DNA from: Nymphaea colorata
Taxonomy: Eukaryota > Streptophyta > Magnoliopsida > Nymphaeales > Nymphaeaceae
Direction: 5' to 3'
Assembly (NCBI RefSeq): GCF_008831285.2
Contig: NC_045147.1
Span: forward strand, 20,216,581-20,280,580
Length of the DNA stretch: 64,000 nucleotides
The notes beneath the pieces are model-generated. The model ran no database searches. It was given only the letters and a program-made list of their open reading frames with translations, and was not told the origin of the DNA. Within the stretch, counting starts at the first letter, position 1. Each line of letters opens with the position of its first letter. A program made the position numbers and the translations under genes. Of the stretch, positions 35,018 through 43,902 are shown piece by piece.

Positions 35018-38000
35018 TGTAGGATTTGAAATATAATGCAAAAATACGTTTTTCCCCATATCGTACGATACGGACGATATGCTAACAATACACGAGCGAA
35101 TCGTGTAGCGTATTGTATAGGTTTTTTAGACCTATACGACACGTATCGTACGATATAGATAACATTGCATTTAATTATGTCTAAAAACTTTGTGGTCTAG
35201 AACAACTCCAAATGCTGACATTTACTGTTTAAGACCGGTAGTCCATCCTTTTCATGTGAAGGAAACATTGAAGAAGTGCAAGGGTTACCATGAAAATCAC
35301 TTTTAAATATAAGGATATAACACTGTCACATTCATAGCAATGTCAACGGTACGCCGGTACGGCAGTACCAGTATGCCGGTACGCGGCGGTATGTTTGGAT
35401 CTGGTTCCGGGTCGGAACCAGATCCAAACCATATCATAAAGAAAAAAAAGGGCATCGTCTTCTCCGTTCTCCCTCTCCGCCTCTCGAGCGTTCCAACGGC
35501 GGCTGCTGGTTCTCATTTGTTGGGCAGCGGCGGCGGACATTGACCAGCGACGGACGACCGGTTGACGGCGACGGTTTTCCAGTGGCTGTTTCGGGAGAGG
35601 AGGAAGGAAGGTGGGGAGGAAGAGAAAGGAGGAAGGAAGGTGGGGAGGAAGAGGGCTGCGTGGTTGGGGGAGAGGAGGAAGGAAGGTGGGGAGGAAGAGG
35701 GAGACACGACTTGATCCAATGTCTTCAAGGCACTCTTCACATTCTTTTGCAACGGAAATTTGCTAAATATGAGTATTCATTGATATACAAGAGTTCTGAA
35801 GAACTAGTGAAAGTTACTGGTTCCTCATAAAGATGGGGAGTTCCTCAGGGAACACTGGACACTAAGTGGAAGTTTGAAGAATTCGAAACTGGTTGTGTGT
35901 GTGACTATAACAGCATAGACACTCTGGAAAATGAAGGCTGTACAGTTGTAGGGCCTTGGGAGTTGTACTCCCTTCATATAGAAAAGAGCAACATTACTGA
36001 AACATTACTGGGACTAGCAGTTTTCTATGCTTTCATGGTTAGGCACATAAGCGATAAGGATATGGCTTTTGGTTGTATCAAAATTTGTCTGAACCAGTGA
36101 ATTTTGTGTTATTGATCACTTGTTTTTTTCAAAATTTATAATTTTTTTATTAAAAAAATAATATTTTTGCCGTACCCCATACCAAGATTAACAAAAATGT
36201 CGTACCCGTACCCGTACCAGCACCTGTACCGGTACCGCGGTGACATAGATTCATAGCGTTATTGTGATTTTTAAAAGATAAACTTATAATTTGGAATTTG
36301 GATACCAAACTGATCTTTTTCCCTTTCCTTTGTATTTCATTTGGTAGGAGAAAATGATTGTGTTCTTCATAACATTTCTCTATTTTATTGAAGTGTTAAT
36401 GTTTATGAGATTTTCTGGGGACTTTTTTTAAATGTGCCACATTGCTCTCTTGTTTAGAAAAAAATTTTCAAAATCTGAATTTGTGGCTGCACCTTTACTT
36501 TGTGAATATGATTGAATTGTTTGCACTAGTCCCTAATATCTAATTTTCATTTTTTCTTGGGCAGCTTTTGGATCTAGAAGAAGGGCAAGTATATTCAGTT
36601 ACAGGCTTGGTTCCTGTTAGTCTAAATAATGATGTTCTTCAGCTACAGACAAGAGGCTCCAGAACCAAGTGGGAGTGCCTGCAGCAATCAGCTCGTGGAA
36701 ATTTTGAGTAAGAGGCTTCATTGATGCTATTAGGTTTTTTCTACTCTGTTGACCAAACTTGTCTTTTTAGTGGATGATTCTTCATGTCAGAAATTTTTGT
36801 ATTAGTAGTTACCATGTTTTTCTTGCATGGTATGGACATTCTTTTATCTACCACAATTGTCTCACAACTGCTGATAAAATCAGATTAAATTTTTGATTTG
36901 TGGTTTCCATGACATTCAAGGCTCTTTTGTGTTAACTAACGTCTCATTTTTCAAATTATTTTCCTTGCAATATTGAATTACTAGTGAGTATACGTTCCAT
37001 TATGCTCGTCATCTTAATCGCTGTGGTTTGCACCTAGCCATCAACAGAAACTTGTAAAACGTTGCCCCTTGCTGACAGTGTGTTTTTTAACATGGTATTA
37101 TGTGGACTATATGAGTGCTTCTTATCTAGTACTTGAATTATGTTCCTGCCATAGCTCTCAACCAACTAATTTTCTTCTCCTTCTAGCATGCTGGCATACT
37201 TGCACCAAGAAAAATACAGGCATCTTGACCTCACTAAAGTTAGTAGGACTTATTACTGTTAGCCACTTGATTGAAACTAGTGAACATATGATTACTTACA
37301 CATTGGATAGTTTACACCTCCAACAGTAATGGAGTTAGCTGAGCCACTAAAACAATCACAGCATTCCTCTAAGAAATCCATTTCTCATTTTCCTTGGAAG
37401 TAAAGTCTAGTAGGAGTAATTAATCCTGCCAAACTTTACTGGAAATTTTCTATGGCACTCTAGCCATGTTTCCATGAACAAACAAGATTATACTGTTTAG
37501 TTCACATTCAAGTGTAATTTCTCCACTCATGGTTCCATCCAGATTGCAATACTGGAATAATTCTAAAAGCACAGGATTATGATCAACCTTAATTCCATAA
37601 AGTAGTCAGAAACTTTAGGGTCCATGTCTTGTTTTTTCAAGATTTCTGTTAAAGCCAAACCAAATGAATGTAATCCTCAGCTGGAGAAAAAAAAAAAAAT
37701 CCAATAACCTACTGCAAAAAAAATTGAAACAGAACAAGAATCTGCCTCTATAGAAACATAAAAAGTTCCAAGTTTGACATTCCCTTGAATTAATATATGA
37801 ATTATGAAAGTTATTCCTAAAAATCTGTTTCAGTTCCGGCTAAGAGAAAGATTGGCCAAGTTGTGAATCTATATATCAATTATGAGCTTGAGTTGTTGGA
37901 ACTTGAAAGTAATCTGGATATCTGCTATTGAACGCTATGTAAACTGCAGGAGTTTTTCTCAAAAAGTTAGATACCAGACAAGTGTATCTGTTTGACTTGT

Positions 38001-39499
38001 TCTTGAATATCATCCTATAATCATGATAAATGCACTTTAGATAACTGTCAGAAAAGGATGACAATTTCATTGATGCAATTGCTCTTTGCACGACAATGTA
38101 TTTTTGACTTCTGTACGTGAACACAATTGGATAGTTCTTGCAGGGACCATTTTCTCTTCTTCCTATGTCAACTCCTGTGTCTGCCTGATTTTGTACTGAA
38201 GCTGCAATTCTGTTCTTTGAGTTATTATCAAACAGCAAACACTTGATGACATTTTGTGCATGAACCAGTGAAGATCTGTATTTTTTTCCTTTAGTTTGTT
38301 AAATTTTGTATATTAAGGGTGGTGCAGACGTGTATTGGCTGTGTTCTTTTTGCCGACATAAATTTTTGTTATGTTGGTGGACTGACTTCAGCAATTTTCT
38401 AGGCCCTTTTTCAGTCCTCGGAAATCAATATCACTGTCAAACATAGGTGAAGTACCTATTTCCAGGTGAGTTAATCTTTTGTGTCATTCTTGCAGAAGTT
38501 CATAAGTGTATAGCTGCTAATCGTTATTTGGTTTTAGTGAATTTGATATTGCAGGGGTCATTGTGTATGTTGGGGAGCTCTATTTATCTGGCAACCATAA
38601 GAAGCAATGGGTCTTCCTAACAGATGGATCCATATTAGACTGTATAAATTCTCCAAACAGTTTGCTTGCTATAAGCTTTTCTTTGTCGATCACGGATGCA
38701 GAGTCTTGTGCACCATTACACAGCGCTCTTACAGGGTCCACCGTGAGTATATAACCACCAAAAAAGAAGCTTGATGACTGAATCTTGATTTCTGGGTTGG
38801 TAAAAATTCGTGTCAAATGAAGTTCCCGTTGCCCTGTCTGTGAAAACCATTTGACTAAACTGTTACACCACGCATGCTCATAACTAAGCTTCCATTAAGC
38901 TTGGAACCACATTGCTTTTTGGATTAAAATTGACAAATACTGGTCAGCCATTTAAATGAAAGATATTCGAACTTAAAAAGTGATTTTTATGTTCTTAGTT
39001 TGCCATCAGTAGTCCCTTCATTTCTTGAATCAACATAGTTCAGAATCTGAAAGACGACTTTAATGAATTTTTGGATGCCTGTTCATGTATGTATCCTATA
39101 TAATATACATACGTATGTCTATAGTGAACGTGGCTTCCTTGTGTAGGTTGTATTCTGTAATCTCATCAAAAGAGTGCGAGATCAAGCAGATCAGCTCTGG
39201 GTTGCCGAGGCAACAGAGTATTCAACTTATTCCTTCTCTTGTAGTTCTCCTGGACTCTCGCATCTTAAAGAGGCTGCTGACTCTGTTAGCAAGTGGTCAA
39301 GGATGTCTTCAGTGGTTAGAATTAGTTAAATCTAAATGTTTTGATCACCTGGCCACTATTCTGAACTTCGTTATATATATATATAGGTTGGGTTGGCCTA
39401 CGTGAATGCCTGGGAACCGTTAACACTTGCTTTCTCTGAAATACCATGCAGGAGATTGAGAAGCTGAGGGAGAGGGTTCTTGGAATTATCGGTTTTTGA
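19730..39499 (+). CDS. BRCA2: BRCA2, homologous-recombination mediator (19 exons)
   Basis: Plant-type BRCA2, which loads RAD51 and DMC1 onto single-stranded DNA in repair and meiosis in the nucleus. Exons: 19730-20198, 21893-22952, 23040-23095, 23194-23312, 23411-23565, 30467-30589, 30671-30904, 30989-31070, 31141-31191, 31314-31389, 31519-31630, 31718-31789, 33727-33922, 33994-34176, 36565-36707, 38403-38465, 38538-38742, 39147-39314, 39452-39499. All introns are GT-AG, phases agree, and the total is 3,615 nt (1,204 aa), close to known plant BRCA2 length. Residues 47-53 are the conserved MADLLLQ. Three BRC-type motifs start at 125, 175 and 298. A basic stretch (GKRRLGRRSS) precedes PFKQPR in exon 2. 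The helical domain is about 570-735 (NHYKWIVWKLA, ILEELKYRYEREVNHGH), OB1 about 739-850, a tower-like insert about 860-955, OB2 about 955-1040, OB3 about 1044-1204 (EFDIAGVIVYVGE, KKQWVFLTDGS). ATG at 19730 is the first in frame. The exon 2 donor is the least certain; 22952 gives SRFFAPLLNGF, which fits the family. Confidence 0.93.
20075..20128 (+). repeat. 27-bp tandem duplication in BRCA2 exon 1
   Basis: Two in-frame copies of a 27-base unit encode GGGGQMFRT twice, directly at the first BRC motif. Only the second copy runs on into the GSGKPVAV part. The broken exon-1 copy upstream has one unit, so the duplication probably arose after the exon duplicated, or was lost from the other copy. Confidence 0.85.
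20102..20182 (+). other. BRC-type motif 1 (residues 125-151)
   Basis: The motif reads FRTGSGKPVAVMESS and continues to a hydrophobic AIAVL segment. It follows the family pattern F-x-T-x-S-G-K with a downstream amphipathic helix. The FxxA position holds G, so it reads FRTG. Confidence 0.75.
20854..21185 (-). mobile_element. TRIM-like retroelement in BRCA2 intron 1
   Basis: Small element without coding sequence. On the minus strand the order is an LTR of 177 bp (21185-21009, starting TGTAACAC), a primer-binding site TGGTATCAAAGCC next to it (about 21,007-20,995), a spacer of about 75 bp, a purine tract (CTTAAGCGGGG), then a shortened second LTR of about 79 bp (20,932-20,854). GATAC flanks both sides (20,849-20,853 and 21,186-21,190) as a 5-bp target duplication. 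The primer site is a near match to initiator-Met tRNA. A related copy lies at 45.5-45.96 kb. I see no 5S-like segment, so it is not the Cassandra family. Confidence 0.75.
21946..22029 (+). other. BRC-type motif 2 (residues 175-202)
   Basis: The motif reads FQSGSGKTIKLSSKSLSRA followed by SNLL. It is the best overall match to the BRC pattern in this protein, but the FxxA alanine is G (FQSG). Confidence 0.85.
22315..22395 (+). other. BRC-type motif 3 (residues 298-324)
   Basis: The motif reads IQTAGGRSLSVSGDALKRA followed by MNLL. The alanine of FxxA is kept but the phenylalanine is replaced by isoleucine. Confidence 0.85.
23645..23965. mobile_element. hAT-type MITE in BRCA2 intron 5
   Basis: 321-bp element with 17-bp terminal inverted repeats, CTAAGTCACATGGGTGC and CTATGTCACATAGGTGC (two mismatches). 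It is flanked on both sides by CTTTTGGG (23,637-23,644 and 23,966-23,973), an 8-bp target duplication as hAT elements make. The subterminal DNA is packed with GGTGC/GCACC and GCCGC phrases. It has no coding capacity. Confidence 0.85.
24568..24572. repeat. Target-site duplication GTTAT (left)
   Basis: GTTAT directly precedes the left LTR of the copia element and is repeated at 29,868-29,872 directly after the right LTR. Confidence 0.92.
24573..24858 (-). repeat. 3' LTR of the copia element
   Basis: 286 bp. The gag-pol stop codon TAG (24,853-24,855) falls in the first bases of this LTR. Confidence 0.95.
24853..29202 (-). CDS. Ty1-copia Gag-Pol polyprotein
   Basis: Uninterrupted frame of 1,449 aa. 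The domain order (Gag, protease, integrase, reverse transcriptase, RNase H) is that of Ty1-copia. Gag occupies about 1-330 with a CX2CX4HX4C zinc knuckle at 250-264. The aspartic protease motif DSGA is at 354-357. The integrase region has the GAG-pre-integrase phrase LRWHERLGHLP (about 487-497) and catalytic D549, D612 and E648, the last two spaced D35E. Reverse transcriptase spans about 965-1210 with YVDD at 1126-1129, and RNase H about 1285-1430 with the SSAEAEYRA phrase. ATG at 29,202 is the first in frame. A 13-residue unit NKGEEYSSNQLIQ is tandemly duplicated between integrase and reverse transcriptase. Every catalytic residue I looked for is present. Confidence 0.95.
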   Translation of the reverse strand: MAEAMGTQKDAVLDTGSASKTENVPLQVTSIRLTKDNYLSWSAALEIGITSRGRLSYITGDKPAPIKSDPQWATWALEDSQVKVWIISSVSSDIQPLILRKPTSFDMWTVLAKMYGRKKRHLRTYQIKRSIYSLTQGDLSVAAFYAALKTKWEELDYHVTDEWTCGSDHSLYWEKEWMDRTFLFLGGLRDEFESIRGQILNGDEIPGIEEVYARVESEEQRRQVMHLDTGHGPSAFVSRASGTGQRPARHCTHCHKLGHSVDFCWDLHPEKRLVRGRPPSGKRSSSVSDSSQSNSSSGAKSKLSPAQLKELQAYISRLSTTPEESSTSEGAQLAQALVASTDQGNPPLGDWIVDSGATHHMTGDSKLFQEYRLSSGKQRVSMADGSSISVAGKGSLSLLNKYRLHNALHVPNIPVNLLSVSSITKELNCNLIFSADHCSLQDLVTGKKIGIGSVTDGLYRLPVQVASALISATSGHLSGVNDRSTVLRWHERLGHLPFQLIKKLFPHLFASVSIDSFACEVCQLAKHVRASYPISLNKTTHPFALVHSDVWGPSGVPTCGGCHYFLTLIDDYSRCTFVYLLRERSEVPAVVKNFVAFVETQFHTTVQAFRTDNAREYVSQSLDEFLKGKGIVHETSCSYTPPQNGIAERKNRHLLNVTRAIMFQRHVPKRYWGDALLTSAHLINRMPTRVLAGQSPYSTLWPTQNPWPLTPRVFGCSCFVHNHSPTLKKLDPRSIKGVFLGYSSTQKGYKCVDPTTSKVYVSRDVTFHEHESYFSANPLQGECLGNKGEEYSSNQLIQNKGEEYSSNQLIQFMEFLDYKVSPSVIDTVTVSNEKGSHMEGVTVDAQPIVARDHLFGQVYVRKEKATVEDVGDEDRTNPNPVISPDDPSPSNEELPIAVRKGTRSCTSHPIQRFVSYAKLSTNYKCFITTLSKVVIPRSVDDAKDDPKWLHAMTEEMGALAKNKTWEVVDIPKGTHLVGSKWVYNVKYKPDGTVDRYKARLVAKGFSQKYGIDYLETFAPVAKLKTVRVILALAVHRKWRMDQLDVKNAFLNGHLEEEVYMSMPPGYVQEGKCCHLKKALYGLKQSPRAWFERLRIVMKSTGYKQGNGDHTLFIKQRGGLVSLLLVYVDDMIVTGSDEEENRKMKERLSKEFDLKDLGKLRYFLGIEIARSETGLVMNQRKYTLDLLKETGKLGCRPYLTPIESGTKISIKTGTILDEEGKGRYQRLVGKLIYLTLTRPDITYAVNVLSQFMHAPTDCHWKSAERVLGYLKNDPGKGLLYTRQDKLTIEGYSDADWAGCTDTRRSTTGYCIFLGGNLVVWRSKRQEVCSRSSAEAEYRAVAMGVTEMLWLKILLTDIGVELGDKMKMYCDNKSAINLANNPVLHDRTKHVEIDRHFIRERIDSKELILPYMKSEDQVADVLTKGLCTSSFEKNVSKLGMFDMYAKLEGEC
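24859..24869 (-). other. Polypurine tract of the copia element
   Basis: On the element strand the sequence TTGAGGGGGAG ends directly at the TG of the 3' LTR, as expected for the plus-strand DNA primer. It overlaps the last codons of gag-pol. Confidence 0.85.
26773..26850 (-). repeat. 39-bp in-frame tandem duplication in copia pol
   Basis: Two essentially identical 39-base units encode NKGEEYSSNQLIQ twice, in the variable linker between integrase core and reverse transcriptase, where length changes are tolerated. Confidence 0.85.
29203..29568 (-). other. Untranslated leader of the copia element
   Basis: GC-rich stretch between primer-binding site and gag start, built of short tandem phrases (GGAGGCAACGGCGTCGGGAA repeated, GAACAGAGGACGGCGGCGGC repeated). 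The apparent frames here on both strands are low-complexity Arg- and Gly-rich shadows. Confidence 0.7.
29569..29581 (-). other. Primer-binding site of the copia element
   Basis: On the element strand TGGTATCAGAGCC begins directly after the CA end of the 5' LTR. TGGTATCAGAGC is the classic plant primer site complementary to the 3' end of initiator-Met tRNA. Confidence 0.93.
29582..29867 (-). repeat. 5' LTR of the copia element
   Basis: 286 bp. On the element strand it contains a TATA box, CTTTATATTG (29,760-29,751), and a perfect inverted repeat GGTACCGAG/CTCGGTACC upstream of it (29,785-29,807). Transcription from it would run antisense to BRCA2. Confidence 0.95.
29868..29872. repeat. Target-site duplication GTTAT (right)
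   Basis: Matches the five bases directly before the left LTR at 24,568-24,572. Confidence 0.92.
33157..33570. mobile_element. Degenerate hAT-like MITE in BRCA2 intron 12
   Basis: The segment opens with GTCAGGTAC and closes with GTACCCATGTGACTGTG, and has GGGTAC/GTACCC phrases inside, like the better-preserved hAT elements of this gene. CAACTGA flanks both sides (33,150-33,156 and 33,571-33,577), a 7-base match that may be a worn 8-bp target duplication. The ends are therefore approximate. Confidence 0.5.
34496..35167. mobile_element. hAT-type element in BRCA2 intron 14, CGTATCG type
   Basis: 672-bp non-autonomous element. Terminal inverted repeats start CAATGTTGT and, on the other strand, CAATGTTAT. 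CATTTAAT occurs on both sides (34,488-34,495 and 35,168-35,175) as an 8-bp target duplication. Both subterminal regions are built of CGTATCG, CGATACG and GTAACG phrases; the middle is AT-rich and includes an (AG)n tract (about 34,979-35,014). No coding capacity. Confidence 0.87.
35338..36248. mobile_element. hAT-type element in BRCA2 intron 14, GGTAC type
   Basis: 911-bp element starting CAATGTCAACGGTAC and, on the opposite strand, CTATGTCACCGCGGTAC. ATTCATAG flanks both ends (35,330-35,337 and 36,249-36,256), an 8-bp target duplication. Subterminal DNA is rich in GGTAC/GTACC. The interior holds GGAAGGAAGGTGGGGAGGAAG repeats (35,600-35,700) and a coding-like segment (35,831-36,100). It sits only 162 bases from the preceding hAT element. 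Confidence 0.85.
35540..36100 (+). pseudogene. Coding-like sequence carried inside the hAT element
   Basis: One frame stays open from 35,540 to 36,100 except for a single TAA at 35,828-35,830. After a Gly/Glu-rich repeat part it reads CLQGTLHILLQRKFAKYEY, then after the stop GVPQGTLDTKWKFEEFETG and VVGPWELYSLHIEKSN. The composition is protein-like rather than simple repeat. I do not recognise the family. It may be a captured host gene fragment; chance is not excluded. Confidence 0.4.
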
Positions 39500-40980
39500 G
39501 AGAGATGGTTCCAGGAGGTACTTTCTAATCAAGTCCCTTGCAAGACCTGTCCTCGTTTTTCTTATCTTTATTCTTCTGCCAGTTGTATATTCGTCCGTCC
39601 TCCACCCTTCGCTTTTCCAAGGAATTCCAGTACTGGTGCAAATCGGCTAGGTTTCCAGGCAATTCCAGTTACGGGTGTCTTCCTCCGATATCGTTCAAGT
39701 GCATATTCGTTTGGCGACAAAAGTAGCGTAAGCTGAAGGATCTCTTAGTTCATTTTGTTCAGGTATCTCCCTGCATCTTCCAGCTTCTCTTTTCTTACTG
39801 GAAAGCCTGTTGCTAACTTTTCTTGAAATATTGTTGCCTGTAAATTTCAAATGTTTATGTAAAGAACGTTGTCCCATCCATCCGTCGTCAATATCCTTGG
39901 GGAGTAACTCATTCATGAGTTACGGAAATTAGCTTGAGCATTGAGCTTAATGTTAAAATCGGTTTCTCAATTGAATCGACCAGCAAAATGGTTCAGTGAA
40001 TCGGCTGAATCAAATTGGCATCGTTTATGAGTTGTATCCAAGTTAAAATGATCTCTTTTATGTAAAAAATCAGAGAGCAAGAAAAGGGATAAACTTGAAA
40101 ATATAATGTGTTGGAACCATGATTCTGCTCCGTGTGTCGTCCTTGAATTGTGTGTTAATGCTGAAGAGGTCTGTTTCCATTTCGAATAGGCTGATTCAGG
40201 TGATTCAGCAGAGGTTGAGCTTCAGGAGCTATTGAGTCATGCTGGATCATAATAGTTGTCCGCATGTACGCTTCCTATCTCCGGACACTGTATGAAAATC
40301 CACTGTTTACTTTCTCAGCTGGTAAAAATGGTATGGCAGTGTAGTCTACCTTGCTTGGCCGATAACAACCAGTACTGGTTTAGTTTGGAATCCCCCGTTA
40401 GCCTGAAAAACGGAAGTTTGAAACAATAATAGTTCTCCTCGTTATGTTTTGCGTCTAGATTGACAGCCAATCTGAACCTGGTACAGTGGAAAGAGTGGGC
40501 AAAACAAAGGTCGTCGGTTTTTTCTTTAGAGGGTACTTGTAAGAACTGATGTTCTGCTTTGCCATTCCAACTTAAATACCTGGGTATATTTAAAGTTCTG
40601 CCTTATTATTTATTTATTTATTTCCTGTATAGGTTGTTTGCCTTATAAAATAATTTTTGATGCATACCTTTTCAATGTCATTGGCTGAATGATTTTTCGC
40701 CAAATGCTACGCACGTTTTGTGTTCCCATAAAATGTCATTTCCCCCCATTTCTAAGCAGATTTTGGCCCTCCATATATGTCGCAATAACAGCTTGCTGGG
40801 GGTTTAGGCCACTTTCCTTTATTAATACCAAAATGATTGTACAGGGAAATGTCACCAGGAACATATATGCTAATCTTTATAAAAAACAAAAATCAAATGG
40901 TTGATTCAACCTTTCAACAAAACAAAGTGAAATAAAAATCTACTACAAGTAATCACCCCTATCCATTAGGTGCGTTTTGA
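39500..40980. other. BRCA2 3' flank, no further gene seen
   Basis: Holds the presumed BRCA2 3' UTR, a perfect inverted repeat GTAACTCAT/ATGAGTTAC (39,904-39,923), and a phrase at about 39,950-40,030 (TTAAAATCGGTTTCTCAATT and GAATCGGCTGAATCAAATTG) that resembles the ends of the hAT-like element at 43.9 kb and may be a fragment of the same family. Confidence 0.4.
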
Positions 40981-43590
40981 TGAACACACCAAGCTCAATT
41001 GTAGGATCTCCTTTCTCCACCTTCACTCTGCTCTTCCATTCAGTCAGAAAATTGCTGAAAAAGTCTCATGTCCCTCTGCCTTCAAAATGCTGATGCAGTC
41101 TACGCACTAAAGTTTCCATAGTGGAGTAATATTGACCTGTCAACATAGTCTTTGTGATAACTGAACAGCCTCTTTAGTACCTTCACTTCCCATCTCAACG
41201 CTTCACCTCTGGGGATAAGCAACATAGACATGTCATGGGAGCTCCAAAATCGGACATGCTTGCAGCTCCGACACTTCCAATCATATTAACTGAGGTGACA
41301 TTGAAGTAAAGCGTGCTTGGATACCCGTTCTATTTGTCGTCACAGTATACCCACGTCTGGACTCAAATCTGTGGTTTTCGCTTAACATGTTTTGACCACT
41401 TTATATTCTGAAAGAGTATCAAAACAATGCCTCCATATGACCGTCTTCGGATGACCTTGCTCTAGATGGATATCATCATGCACAACTTTATTACGCTGCC
41501 ACCAAAGCCTCCAACACACCACCAAGAAGGCTATTTTCCAACATTTACTTTTTCACTTCCCTCGAACATTATGCATCCAACGTTTTGAGTTTGAACACAA
41601 TCCCTCTAGTTGGGGCAAGAGAGATCTTGAATTCATAAGCAATCCACTCCCCACACTTCTTTAGCTTTGCTACAGTGGATGAGCAAATGGTCATTAGTCT
41701 CTTCACCAACCCTACAAAAAAGAAACTTGTTAGCAATAGAAAAATCGTATTTTTGCAGTCTATCTAGGGTGAGTAACCTACCCTCACACGCAAGATAGGT
41801 AAACCAGGAAGCACTAGCCGGCGCATCACCTAGCCAAACATCCTTCTGCCAGATCTCTTTTATGCTAGCCACTCTGTAGTGCTCCAAAATGTCACATCTT
41901 TACAACAATTTTGGCAATTATCCTTCCAGGCAATAGTATCCTCCCCGTTAGAAATATGCATGGCTCTCAACATCTCTGAAGCCCATTCCAGCCCTTCCGG
42001 CTCCTCATTCCCCCAACTGCTATTCCAGATAATCTTGTCTTTAATGGAAATGGTGGGTTCATTCTTCACTCTCCCGTGATCCTCAGACGATCAATTAAGG
42101 GGGCACCATTCCATGGATCCAACAAAAAAAAATGACAATCCTTTCCCTAATTCTCCATTCAGTCTTAGATTGAATCAAACTCCACTCCCACAACTACCTT
42201 TCCACCCCAAGAGCAATTCGAAGAACCATTAAGAGACCATAGCATATGTTTCTGAAGATATTTTTCTTTGTAAAGTTGGGTTCATAGGCCATTATCTGGA
42301 AGAACCCTACAACTTCTATTCGCCAAGAGGGCTCTATTCATCTCTTCCATATGTTTCAGCCCAATGCCACCTCGACAAAGGAACGACATAATTTGCTCCA
42401 TCCCATATGGTGGAGGTGTTTCGAGTTCTCATTATCATTTCAAAGAAATCTCATGCACTTATGCAAACACTCTCCAATTTTTTAATGACCTGTTTGGGAA
42501 GGCAGAAAACCGTCATCCAATAATAAGGGAGCATATAGAACACGTACTTTAGAAGGGTAATCCACCCGGCAAACGAGAGGATTCTCATTTTCCAACTAGC
42601 CAGTCTCTTAGCCATCCTGACAATTCAGTCGTAATTCTTCTTCATCTGGAGGTGATTGACACTAGCCAGTGGGATCTCAGATTTCTCTTTGTTGACCTTC
42701 ATCCCAGCTAATCTCTAAAACTTGTCCGGAGCTTCCTTGATAGCAATAAAGGAATGTCGGGAGGTATTCACTACCACGAGAACATCATCAGCGTACATAA
42801 AAACCACGACTACTTGTTCGACATTACAAACATTCGGGACTTGAATAAGATTCATGTTCACATCTAACTGAATTTTACAATTAAACATCTCTCTAACTAA
42901 AAGGAACAAGTGAAGGGACATGTTCTGAGTCTGTCTGCTCTTGGAAAAAGCCGCTTGGTTCCTTTGGACGATGCGCATAATGACCCTCCTCATTCTGAGA
43001 ACTAAAACTTTTCGAAATCACTTTGTAGATAGAGTTACACAAAGATATGGGCCAATACTCCAACACCATATGCACATTACTCTTTTTAGCAATGAGACAA
43101 ATCATTGTGTGACTGACATTGCACACCATTTTCCCTTTCTCAAAGAAATTCTGGGTAGCTGCAACTAATCTTTCCTTATGATATTTCAACAATGTTGATG
43201 AAAGTAGTTAGGGAATCCATCAAGTCCTGAAGCACTGTCCTTACCCAAGCTTTTGACAGCATCAAATATCTCCTCTTGAGAGATTGGCATGAGTAAAGCT
43301 TCATTTTCTTTGTCAGTTACCATATCACCATTTTGGATACCATCAAATACATCATCAGTCGTTTCATCTCTCTCCAAAGACTGAAAGTGTGCAATGCAAG
43401 CTTTAACAATCGAGTCATCATCTCTCCGAGTAACCTCTTTCTCTTCCAAAGATTTAATATATCTCTTAGCGTTTTTACTATTAGAAATAAAATGAGAGAA
43501 GGTAGCGTCCAAATATGTCATTCTTTCCAATGTCAAAGCAGATTTTGAACTCCCATAAAATATACCACCAATTAATGGTGACTGCATTTG
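40980..43590 (-). mobile_element. L1-type LINE relic, 5' truncated and frameshifted
   Basis: Read on the minus strand, pieces of a non-LTR retrotransposon appear in the expected order but in different frames. First the segment before reverse transcriptase (43,587-43,190, KSLGKDSASGLDGFP), then reverse-transcriptase phrases (WPISLCNSIYKVISK near 43,050; NQAAFSKSRQ near 42,940; catalytic YADD at 42,795-42,784), then the C-terminal zf-RVT region (41,887-41,633, with RLLTLDRLQ and HLLIHCSKAKEVW). The endonuclease part is missing and several frameshifts and stops break it, so it is dead. The lower boundary is approximate. Confidence 0.8.
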
Positions 43591-43902
43591 CGGTTGTGAT
43601 TGATGCCATTGTCATTAGCATTGCTTCATATCAGTCAATACGTTTATTCATTGTCTCCGTGCCGTTACGGTATAGCTCTGATTTCTTTTTTTTTTAAATA
43701 TCTTGTATTTTTCAAATTAGCTAGCAACATTTTAAATAATTAGGAAAATAAGAGAACGCGATACAAGCCAATGCCGTGGGGGCTAAAATAAACTCTATTT
43801 TTAGTGCTGTAGATTGCTTTGAAGTTGAACTCATGGCCTTCACTCCACTTTTCACAAAACCAACCGTATTAATACTGCGGTTTTAAGTGCAAAGCTATGA
43901 GT

